Origin: Ruminiclostridium sp.
GTDB lineage: Bacteria; Bacillota_A; Clostridia; Oscillospirales; Ruminococcaceae
Assembly (NCBI GenBank): GCA_017550775.1
Contig: JAFZOA010000303.1
Coordinates: forward strand, 1 to 9,190
DNA length: 9,190 nucleotides
Reading direction: 5' to 3'
Position numbers and translations under genes: made by a program. Shown here piece after piece: positions 1-5,627 of this stretch (position 1 is its first letter; the number at the start of each line of letters is the position of its first letter). Below the pieces are notes generated by a model, which was not told the DNA's origin, searched no databases, and saw only the letters and a list, made by a program, of their open reading frames with translations.

Positions 1-139
1 ATTCCTCGGCGGTAAGCTTTGCAGCAGCGGTCGTCTCTGCGGCGGCGGTCCCGGTTGGGGCGTTTCCCGTGCAGCTTGACGAAACGGCAATGGCAGCCGT
101 AACCGCCATTGCCGTAAGGATAGTTTTTATTTTGCGCAT
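1..139 (-). CDS. Putative secreted lipoprotein, N-terminal fragment
   Basis: Only the first 46 codons lie in the window; the gene continues beyond position 1. The translation begins MRKIKTILTAMAVTAAIAVS and has a classic lipoprotein leader: positive n-region (R2, K3, K5), a hydrophobic stretch at about 7-19, and a Cys at residue 23 in the context VSSSC. The -3 residue is Ser rather than the usual Leu, so the lipobox is slightly off consensus. After the Cys comes a Thr/Ala/Pro-rich stretch typical of the linker that holds a lipoprotein domain off the membrane. The ATG overlaps the ilvE stop by one base (TGATG), so translation is probably coupled to ilvE and the two are co-transcribed. The functional domain is outside the window, so its role (for example a transport substrate-binding protein) cannot be judged. 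Confidence 0.75.
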   Translation of the reverse strand, partial: MRKIKTILTAMAVTAAIAVSSSCTGNAPTGTAAAETTAAAKLTAEE

Positions 140-1203
140 CACTCAACTACCTGTGTCCAGCCGAACTCGTCCGGGATACGACCCCACTGAATGCCGGTGA
201 GGGTATCGTAAAGCATCTGGGAGATCGGTCCGATCTTGCCGTCGTTGATAGTCATTACGAGGTCGCCGTATTTGAGTTCGCCGATAGGCGAGATAACGGC
301 TGCTGTACCGGTACCGAACGCTTCTCTGAGCTCGCCCTTCTTGTACGCCTCAACTATCTCGTCGATAGAAAGGAGTCTTTCGGATACCTTGTAGCCCTTA
401 GCCTTGAGCAGCTCGACCATTGACATTCTCGTGATACCGCCGAGGATAGAGCCGCGAAGCTCCGGAGTTACGACCTCGTCGCCGAGAACGAACATTACGT
501 TCATGGAGCCGACTTCCTCAACGTACTTTCTCTCAACGCCGTCGAGCCAGAGTGTCTGCTCATAGCCCTGCTCTGCCGCTTCTTCCTGACCCTTGAGGGA
601 GATAGCGTAGTTAGCACCCGCCTTTGTGAAGCCGGTACCGCCTATTACCGCGCGGACGTACTTCTGCTCAACGAAGATCTTGACAGGCTCGATGCCCTTC
701 TCATAGTATGCGCCAACGGGCGAGAGGATAACTGCGAAGATGAGGTGCTTTGCGGGGTGAACGCCTACATGATGATCTACCGCGAATACGAAAGGACGGA
801 TATAGAGCGAGGTGTCCTTTTCTGTGGGGATCCAGTCCTGATCTATCTTAACGAGTTCCTTGATAGCCTTGATAACGAAATCGCCGTCGAATGTCGGTAT
901 GCAGAGACGCTCGCAGGAGGTGTTCATTCTTGCCATGTTCTTTTCGGGGCGGAAGAGCTGGATCTTGCCGCTGTCGGTACGGTAAGCCTTCATGCCTTCG
1001 AAGCATTCCTGTGCGTAGTGGAGCACCATAGAAGCAGGGTCGAGCTCGAAGGGGCCGTAAGGAACTATGCGTGCGTCGTGCCAGCCTTCACCCTCATCAT
1101 AGTTCATGATGAACATATGGTCGGTGTAGTAGTTGCCGAAGCCGAGTTTGGTCTGGTCGGGCTTCTGCTTGGGGTTTGTGGTTTTGGTTACTTTGATCTC
1201 CAT
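139..1203 (-). CDS. ilvE: Branched-chain amino acid aminotransferase
   Basis: PLP-dependent fold-type IV aminotransferase of 354 residues. It transfers the amino group between glutamate and the keto acids of Leu, Ile and Val, the last step of their synthesis and the first of their breakdown, in the cytosol. The length and sequence fit the larger, eukaryote-like BCAT subgroup (about 350 aa) rather than the roughly 310-aa E. coli IlvE type. K194 in GTGFTKAGANYA is the expected Schiff-base lysine, by comparison with the GDYKLGGNYG site of human BCATm. The EEVGSMN stretch near residues 229-234 and the phosphate-binding GTGTAAVISP segment towards the C-terminus also match. The start is well supported: AAAGGAAGG (1212-1220) lies 8 bases upstream of the ATG, and a strong SigA promoter lies about 50 bases upstream. 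The gene runs into a lipoprotein gene with a one-base overlap. No leader peptide, attenuator or T-box was seen in the short 5' UTR. Confidence 0.96.
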   Translation of the reverse strand: MEIKVTKTTNPKQKPDQTKLGFGNYYTDHMFIMNYDEGEGWHDARIVPYGPFELDPASMVLHYAQECFEGMKAYRTDSGKIQLFRPEKNMARMNTSCERLCIPTFDGDFVIKAIKELVKIDQDWIPTEKDTSLYIRPFVFAVDHHVGVHPAKHLIFAVILSPVGAYYEKGIEPVKIFVEQKYVRAVIGGTGFTKAGANYAISLKGQEEAAEQGYEQTLWLDGVERKYVEEVGSMNVMFVLGDEVVTPELRGSILGGITRMSMVELLKAKGYKVSERLLSIDEIVEAYKKGELREAFGTGTAAVISPIGELKYGDLVMTINDGKIGPISQMLYDTLTGIQWGRIPDEFGWTQVVE

Positions 1204-1253
1204 AATAATTGCCTTCCTTTTTTATGTTTTGTCCGTCGGGACTGTTACACTAT

Positions 1254-1282
1254 ATTATATCACCTTTTCTGCAATTTGTAAA
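1254..1282 (-). promoter_or_regulatory. SigA promoter for ilvE
   Basis: Read on the minus strand: -35 TTTACA (1282-1277; 5 of 6 consensus bases), a 17-base spacer, and -10 TATAAT (1259-1254; perfect), with an extended -10 TG one base upstream (TGATATAAT). The predicted start near 1247 gives a 5' UTR of about 45 bases that carries the AAAGGAAGG ribosome binding site. No operator is obvious. Confidence 0.88.
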
Positions 1283-1364
1283 TAGATTTGCTGCAAAAGA
1301 AACGAATAATTTTCTTGTCCGGAATGCATCGGCGGAATAATAACCGTAACAGCGAAAAAATATC

Positions 1365-1393
1365 TTGACAATTTGATAAAAGTTGTATATAAT
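1365..1393 (+). promoter_or_regulatory. Consensus SigA promoter for the rightward operon
   Basis: TTGACA (1365-1370), exactly 17 bases, then TATAAT (1388-1393): a perfect match to the housekeeping consensus at both boxes. Transcription should start near 1400 and give a leader of about 80 bases before the CobU-like gene. It is back to back with the ilvE promoter, with 82 bases between the two -35 boxes. No other comparable promoter was seen down to 8105, so this one probably serves the whole operon. Confidence 0.9.
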
Positions 1394-1464
1394 TAAGATG
1401 TGTATTTGTAAATTTTATTGAAAATGCGATTACACTTTTATTCCGACAGATTTAAAGGAGCCTC

Positions 1465-1470
1465 GGGAGG
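1465..1470 (+). promoter_or_regulatory. Ribosome binding site deciding the CobU-like start
   Basis: GGGAGG lies 10 bases before the ATG at 1481. A second SD-like AAAGGAG (1454-1460) lies 11 bases before an in-frame ATG at 1472, so 1472 is an alternative start that adds three residues. In-frame TTG 1418 and ATG 1424 further upstream have no SD and are only about 20 bases from the predicted transcription start. Confidence 0.6.
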
Positions 1471-1480
1471 TATGAAAAAG

Positions 1481-2023
1481 ATGGCAAGCATAACCCTCGT
1501 AACAGGCGGAGTGGCAAGCGGTAAAAGCCGTTGGGCAATCTCTTATTTCAGAACATGTGACAATGTATTGTACATGAATACAGGTTCCGAGTTGCCCGAA
1601 GACACTCGCCACAGACTGGAATACTCAAACAAGGAAAACGACGTTCAGTGGGTGATCGAAAACAATGTCGATGACCCGGTATCCCTGATAAAGGACCATA
1701 AGTTCTTTATTTTCGATGATCTCAGCGGATACGTCGCCAATCTCATCCAGAAAATGGTTAAAGACCCGGACAACATCACCAAGGATGAGCTCGTCAAGGT
1801 ACGCACGACCGCGGTGAACAACGTCATCGAATGTATGGACAAGGCAATGGAGCTCAACGGCGCGCTCGTCATCATCACTGTCGAGACCGGCTTCTCCGTA
1901 ATGCCGCTCTCAAACAGAGACGCGGCTTTCCGTGACATTATGGGCACGGTGAACCAGCGGATAGCAAATACCGCACAGGAAGTCTATCTGTCCGTAAGCG
2001 GCATTCAGTTCAAGATAAAGTAA
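1481..2023 (+). CDS. cobU: CobU-like adenosylcobinamide kinase / guanylyltransferase family protein
   Basis: P-loop protein of 180 residues with this start, essentially the 181 aa of Salmonella CobU. CobU phosphorylates adenosylcobinamide and then attaches GMP, a step in cobalamin assembly and corrinoid salvage. Visible family marks: the Walker A sequence GGVASGKS (residues 9-16) after a beta strand, VLYMNT (29-34), an acidic Walker-B-like FFIFDD ending at 79-80, and the C-terminal FRDIMGTVNQRIANTAQEVY segment followed by SGIQFKIK, which matches CobU almost residue for residue. The oddity is the guanylylation site. Aligning VLYIATSQILDDEMAARIQH of Salmonella with this protein puts Tyr48 at the position of the GMP-accepting His46, and Ser49 at the next His. 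Kinase function may remain, but guanylyl transfer by the known route is doubtful. No other cobalamin genes are nearby; the next gene is pilT. The fold is sure; the activity is not. Confidence 0.8.
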   Translation: MASITLVTGGVASGKSRWAISYFRTCDNVLYMNTGSELPEDTRHRLEYSNKENDVQWVIENNVDDPVSLIKDHKFFIFDDLSGYVANLIQKMVKDPDNITKDELVKVRTTAVNNVIECMDKAMELNGALVIITVETGFSVMPLSNRDAAFRDIMGTVNQRIANTAQEVYLSVSGIQFKIK

Positions 2024-2048
2024 TATATTGTAAAGGAAGGACAAGGTT

Positions 2049-3095
2049 ATGGTTATTGATCAGCTTGTTAATTTCGCAAGAAGCAAGAACGCGTCCGATA
2101 TTCACCTTACCGTCGGCGCACCTACCGCGATCCGTATCAACGGTGAGCTCAAGAAGTTCGACATGAAGGACGAGGACACCAACAAGATGATCCTGTCGAT
2201 GCTTACGGCGGATCAGGAAAGAAAGCTCGGTGAAAATATCGACCTCGACTTCTCGTTCACCTGCTCTACCGGCGGACGCCAGAGAGTCAACGTTTATCAT
2301 CAGAACGGCGGCAAGCTCGCAGCGGCGATCCGTCTGCTCAACGAACACGTTCCGTCATTCAAGGACATCATGCTCCCGAATGCGGCTATCGAGATGACCA
2401 AGGAAATGAAGGGTCTTATCCTCGTTACCGGTCCTACCGGCTCGGGTAAGTCCACCACCCTCGCGACCATGGTAGATCACATCAACAACTGCCGTGCCTG
2501 CCATATCCTCACTATCGAAGACCCTGTCGAGTATATGTACGAGCCCAAGCTCGCAACTATCCACCAGCGTGAGATAGGCACCGACGTTTCCGACTTCAAC
2601 TCCGCGCTCAGAAGCGGTCTGCGTGAGAACCCGGACGTTATCCTCGTCGGCGAAATGCGTGACTATGAGACTATCCGCCTCGCTATCACCGCAGCCGAGA
2701 CCGGACACCTCGTATTCGGTACTCTGCATACCACGGGTGCGGCGCAGACTATCAACCGTATCATCGACGTATTCCCGTCCGAGGAGCAGAACCAGATCCG
2801 TTCTCAGCTCTCCGGAAATCTCCGCGGAGTCATCTCTCAGCTCCTCATGCCCTGTGTAAGCCAGGAGCGCGGACGTGTAGCGGCATTCGAGATACTTATC
2901 AACACCGATGCCTGCGCAAACAACATAAGAACCGAAAAGGTACACATGATCGAACAGGTAATGCAGTCGAGCTCTTCTCTCGGTATGAGAACCATGAACG
3001 AGAGCTTAAAGCGTCTCGCGCGCGACAACGTCATAACAAGAGACGTTGCTATGCAATACAGCCCCGACAAGGATGAGCTCAAGAAGATGCTTTGA
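2049..3095 (+). CDS. pilT: PilT-like type IV pilus retraction ATPase
   Basis: Hexameric secretion-type ATPase of 348 residues, close to the 344 aa of Pseudomonas PilT. PilT disassembles type IV pili from the cytosolic face of the membrane and powers twitching or gliding. The N-terminal PAS-like region opens with ARSKNASDIHLTVG (10-23), and R29 and G32 fit the family. In the C-terminal domain I see Walker A GPTGSGKST (128-136), the Asp box ILTIEDPVEY (153-162), Walker B DVILVGEMRD (196-205) with E202, and the His box with H220 and H227. All the catalytic parts are intact. The PilT-specific AIRNLIRE motif is eroded to ACANNIRT (288-295). No tetracysteine zinc site was seen, which argues against a PilB-type assembly ATPase. 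The start has AAAGGAAGG 8 bases upstream (2032-2040). It follows the CobU-like gene by 25 bases; no pilin, pilC or pilB lies in the window. Confidence 0.92.
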   Translation: MVIDQLVNFARSKNASDIHLTVGAPTAIRINGELKKFDMKDEDTNKMILSMLTADQERKLGENIDLDFSFTCSTGGRQRVNVYHQNGGKLAAAIRLLNEHVPSFKDIMLPNAAIEMTKEMKGLILVTGPTGSGKSTTLATMVDHINNCRACHILTIEDPVEYMYEPKLATIHQREIGTDVSDFNSALRSGLRENPDVILVGEMRDYETIRLAITAAETGHLVFGTLHTTGAAQTINRIIDVFPSEEQNQIRSQLSGNLRGVISQLLMPCVSQERGRVAAFEILINTDACANNIRTEKVHMIEQVMQSSSSLGMRTMNESLKRLARDNVITRDVAMQYSPDKDELKKML

Positions 3096-3101
3096 TAAAC
3101 C

Positions 3102-3109
3102 GGAAGAGG
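3102..3109 (+). promoter_or_regulatory. Ribosome binding site supporting a TTG start at 3118
   Basis: GGAAGAGG ends 8 bases before an in-frame TTG (3118-3120), ideal spacing. The in-frame ATGs at 3046 and 3073 lie inside pilT without a well-placed SD. An ATG at 3113 is out of frame and meets a stop after two codons. The next in-frame ATG (3184) would cut away most of the N-terminal membrane segment. Confidence 0.6.
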
Positions 3110-3117
3110 ATCATGCT

Positions 3118-4944
3118 TTGAGGTATATAACGACCCGCCTTTCCTACGAAAGGCGGGTAAAACTGATTTTTATATGTATTGTTATGGTATTCGCGTCGTT
3201 CGCTGTGTTCAGTGTCCGCTCGTTTTCGGAGACCGAAAAGGAAGATATCCCGCTTCCGGAATCGCGCACAAACCTTCTGCGCACCTCAAACTCCGGAGAA
3301 CACTACTCCATTTTTGAGACCGATAAGAACACGATAACCGCGCGCGGCAGGTATGCCGATGACAATGCCCGCAAGCTCTACATCGACAACGAGAAGCTTG
3401 AGCTTCCCGGCTCCTACTCATTCAGCGCACACGAAGACGGAAGCTATGAAGCCGAGATAACCACCTCCGCGTTCGATACCGGTATGCACAAGCTCTCGCT
3501 CAAGCTCAACTCCGGCGCCGTGATGAGGTACTATGTGTTCTACGACGAGACGAACGGGTGGTATTTCCCCATAATGAGCTTCGAGGAGAACAACAGCAAG
3601 GTCTTCGACCACATCTTTGAGGCACCCGCGGAAGCTTCGGCGCTGTATCTCAGCCCCACAAAGGATCCCGACGAGATATCCGCGGCGCTTGAACAGATAA
3701 GCTCTATAACAAGGCAGATCGTCATCGGGATAGATGACGACTATGAGAAGGCGTGTGCGATATCACAGTTCGTGGCGGAAAGGTACTACTATGACCTCGA
3801 CGCGCGTGATACCAACGTCGATATCGAAACCGTGGCGCTGTGCAACGTGCTCAGGACCGGACGAACCGTCTGTGCGGGCTTCACGAACCTGTTCTGCGCC
3901 ATGGCGGAATCGGCAGGTATAGACGCGGTCAACATCAAGGGCGGTATCTACAATGACAGCGTAAAGTACGCAGACTTTCTCGGCGGCATACAGAACCATG
4001 AATGGGCGGCGTTCTACTACGAGAAGGAAGATCGCTGGGTATGGGCCGACCCGTGCTGGGACGGCTCGAAAACCTATGAGAAGGGCGAGTTCAAGGACGT
4101 TCCGACCAAGCTGATGTACTTCGACATCACGAACGAGGCGCTTGCTTTAAATCACCGCGCTATAAGAGCGGAACGCAGGCACTACTTCGCAGCAAAGCCC
4201 GAGACCGAACCCCTCGGCGTGTCGGAAGAACAGGAGGGCGAACCGCAGCCGGTCATCACGTCGCAGCAGACCGAGCCCCCCGCAACTCTTGAGACCCCGG
4301 AGCTTCCGGCTTCGGAAGAGACCGTTCCGGCGGATACCGGAAAACAGGAAGAAACCGTACCCGAGCAGTCGGATACGGTCTACATCATCATAATCGCGGC
4401 ACTCGCGGCGGCGGTGATAATCGTCGGCGCCGTTACCGCGGCGATCATTGTTAAAGGAAGGAAACGAGATATGGTAGTAATCGAACTTGAAAACGGAAAG
4501 AAGATAAAGGCGGAGCTTTACCCCGAGATCGCTCCCGAGACTGTGGCGAACTTTGAGAAGCTTGTAAACAAGGGCTTCTACAACGGCCTTACGTTCCACA
4601 GGGTAATTAACGGATTCATGATACAGGGTGGATGTCCTCACGGCAACGGCACCGGTAACTCCGGCGAGCGCATAAAGGGTGAGTTCGCGGCCAACGGCTT
4701 CGACAACGACCTGAAACACACAAGAGGCGTTCTCTCCATGGCGAGATCCGCCGACCCCAACTCCGCAAGCTGTCAGTTCTTCATCATGCACAAGGACGCG
4801 CCCCACCTCGACGGCAACTACGCGGCATTCGGCAAGGTAGTAGAGGGCATGGACGCTGTGGACGAGATCGCGGAGTGCGAGACCGACTACTCCGACAAGC
4901 CCGTAACTCCGGTAGTAATGAAGAGCGTTCGGATAGAGGACTGA
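3118..4944 (+). CDS. Membrane-anchored transglutaminase-like protein fused in frame to a cyclophilin
   Basis: A single frame of 608 residues from TTG 3118. Parts in order: a short basic N-terminus; a membrane segment at about 16-33 (inside to outside); an extracytoplasmic region of about 330 residues; a transglutaminase-like cysteine-protease fold with C252 (in TVCAGFTNLFCAMAESAGI), H294 (in NHEWAAFYYE) and D311 (in WADPCWDG) as the expected Cys-His-Asp triad; a Pro/Glu/Thr-rich stalk at 362-420; a second membrane segment at 422-445 followed by KGRKR, predicted to re-enter the cytosol; then a complete cyclophilin-type peptidyl-prolyl isomerase from M452 to the end. The predicted topology puts the two enzymes on opposite sides of the membrane. 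The substrate of the transglutaminase-like domain is unknown; peptide cleavage or cell-wall-linked work is plausible. An RBS and ATG at the boundary suggest the cyclophilin may also, or only, be made separately. A lost stop codon or a sequence error could explain the fusion. Confidence 0.8.
   Translation: MRYITTRLSYERRVKLIFICIVMVFASFAVFSVRSFSETEKEDIPLPESRTNLLRTSNSGEHYSIFETDKNTITARGRYADDNARKLYIDNEKLELPGSYSFSAHEDGSYEAEITTSAFDTGMHKLSLKLNSGAVMRYYVFYDETNGWYFPIMSFEENNSKVFDHIFEAPAEASALYLSPTKDPDEISAALEQISSITRQIVIGIDDDYEKACAISQFVAERYYYDLDARDTNVDIETVALCNVLRTGRTVCAGFTNLFCAMAESAGIDAVNIKGGIYNDSVKYADFLGGIQNHEWAAFYYEKEDRWVWADPCWDGSKTYEKGEFKDVPTKLMYFDITNEALALNHRAIRAERRHYFAAKPETEPLGVSEEQEGEPQPVITSQQTEPPATLETPELPASEETVPADTGKQEETVPEQSDTVYIIIIAALAAAVIIVGAVTAAIIVKGRKRDMVVIELENGKKIKAELYPEIAPETVANFEKLVNKGFYNGLTFHRVINGFMIQGGCPHGNGTGNSGERIKGEFAANGFDNDLKHTRGVLSMARSADPNSASCQFFIMHKDAPHLDGNYAAFGKVVEGMDAVDEIAECETDYSDKPVTPVVMKSVRIED
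3133..3158 (+). repeat. Perfect 11-bp hairpin at the 5' end of the transglutaminase gene
   Basis: ACCCGCCTTTC (3133-3143), loop CTAC (3144-3147), GAAAGGCGGGT (3148-3158): an uninterrupted 11-bp GC-rich inverted repeat. It lies 37 bases past the pilT stop but starts 15 bases after the proposed TTG start, so it falls in codons 6-14 of the next gene. The stretch after it (AAAACTGATTTTT) has T's only after an 8-base gap, so it is not a clean intrinsic terminator. It may be a partial terminator or mRNA processing/stabilising element that lowers expression after pilT, or a translation-damping hairpin. Confidence 0.75.
4453..4473 (+). promoter_or_regulatory. Internal ribosome binding site and ATG at the cyclophilin boundary
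   Basis: AAAGGAAGG (4453-4461), a 9-base spacer and ATG (4471-4473), in frame inside the transglutaminase/cyclophilin frame. The same AAAGGAAGG core precedes ilvE and pilT here, and the longer TAAAGGAAGG is shared with pilT. So this is a bona fide initiation signal for this genome, not a chance match. Confidence 0.75.
4471..4944 (+). CDS. Cyclophilin-type peptidyl-prolyl cis-trans isomerase (nested start)
   Basis: Read from the internal ATG this is a 157-residue protein, the size of free-standing bacterial cyclophilins (about 160 aa), and it begins where they do (MVVIELENGKKIKAELYPE). It would catalyse cis-trans isomerisation of X-Pro bonds in the cytosol; it has no signal peptide of its own. 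Active-site residues are in place: FHRVINGFMIQGG with R44, F49, M50 and Q52, and QFFIMH around 102-107. The position of the cyclosporin-contacting Trp of human CypA is His112 (in APHLDGNYAAFG), a form I associate with clostridial cyclophilins. The same frame is open upstream through the transglutaminase-like protein, so this entry is the alternative or additional product of that locus. The next gene, ung, starts 6 bases after its stop. Confidence 0.7.
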   Translation: MVVIELENGKKIKAELYPEIAPETVANFEKLVNKGFYNGLTFHRVINGFMIQGGCPHGNGTGNSGERIKGEFAANGFDNDLKHTRGVLSMARSADPNSASCQFFIMHKDAPHLDGNYAAFGKVVEGMDAVDEIAECETDYSDKPVTPVVMKSVRIED

Positions 4945-4950
4945 CGCACA

Positions 4951-5616
4951 ATGGTGAACATCGGCAACGACTGGGACGGGCTGCTCGCGGGGGAGTTCGG
5001 CAAGCCGTACTATCTACAGCTCCGGGAGTTCCTGAAAGCGGAATACAAGGGCTTCACGATATACCCGGATATGTATGACATCTTCAACGCGCTGAAATTC
5101 ACGCCGTACTCGAAGGTGAAGGCGGTGATACTCGGCCAGGATCCTTACCACGAGCCGGGTCAGGCTCACGGGCTCGCGTTCTCGGTGCGTCCGGGCGTTG
5201 AGCCGCCGCCGTCACTCAAGAACATCTACAAGGAGCTGAACGCAGACCTCGGCGTGCCCGTGCCGCAGACCGGCGACCTCACCAAGTGGGCGGCGCAGGG
5301 GGTGCTGCTGCTGAACACATCGCTCACCGTGCGGCGCGGCCAGGCGAACAGCCACAAGGGAAAGGGCTGGGAGATCTTCACAGACCGCGTTATATCGCTT
5401 CTCAACGAGCGGGAGCAGCCGGTGGTGTTCATACTCTGGGGCGGCAACGCGAAGTCGAAGCTGCCGCTCATCACAAACTCCCGCCACTGCATACTCACCT
5501 CCCCTCACCCGTCGCCGCTCTCGGCGCACTACGGGTTCTTCGGGTGCAGGCACTTCTCAAAGTGCAACGAGTTTCTGAAAAGCAGGGGCATTGAACCGAT
5601 AGACTGGTCGATATAG
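4951..5616 (+). CDS. ung: Uracil-DNA glycosylase, family 1
   Basis: Cytosolic base-excision repair enzyme of 221 residues that removes uracil from DNA arising from cytosine deamination or dUMP misincorporation. Family-1 motifs are complete: the water-activating GQDPYH (62-67) with D64 and Y66; the [12 protein letters not shown] segment that holds the Pro-rich loop; [12 protein letters not shown] with N122, the uracil-binding Asn; and [13 protein letters not shown] with H186 and the minor-groove intercalating loop. Numbering is within one of E. coli Ung (D64, N123, H187), which supports the ATG start. The start follows the cyclophilin stop by only 6 bases, and the only SD-like sequence (GAGG, 4937-4940) is within that upstream gene, so translation is likely coupled. 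This looks like a housekeeping gene riding in a mixed operon. The family assignment is not in doubt. Confidence 0.97.
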   Translation: MVNIGNDWDGLLAGEFGKPYYLQLREFLKAEYKGFTIYPDMYDIFNALKFTPYSKVKAVILGQDPYHEPGQAHGLAFSVRPGVEPPPSLKNIYKELNADLGVPVPQTGDLTKWAAQGVLLLNTSLTVRRGQANSHKGKGWEIFTDRVISLLNEREQPVVFILWGGNAKSKLPLITNSRHCILTSPHPSPLSAHYGFFGCRHFSKCNEFLKSRGIEPIDWSI

Positions 5617-5627
5617 CGAGGTAAAAC

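Noticed and set aside
745..1281. A 178-codon plus-strand frame opposite ilvE
   Set aside because: Antisense to a clear aminotransferase gene and without a recognisable domain; shadow frame.
1297..1316. AAGAAA-N8-TTTCTT inverted repeat between the divergent promoters as an operator
   Set aside because: Only 6-bp A/T-rich arms in an AT-rich region; expected by chance and not over either promoter.
1418..1480. Upstream TTG/ATG starts for the CobU-like gene (extra 21 residues)
   Set aside because: No SD before 1418 or 1424, very close to the predicted transcription start, and the extension goes beyond the family's usual N-terminus; the 1481 start gives the CobU length.
3046..3117. ATG starts at 3046 or 3073 for the transglutaminase-like protein
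   Set aside because: They overlap the conserved end of pilT in another frame and lack a well-placed SD; the TTG at 3118 has GGAAGAGG at 8 bases.
4147..4806. A 219-codon open frame on the minus strand opposite the transglutaminase/cyclophilin junction
   Set aside because: No recognisable domain or ribosome binding site; it is the antisense of strongly conserved coding sequence.
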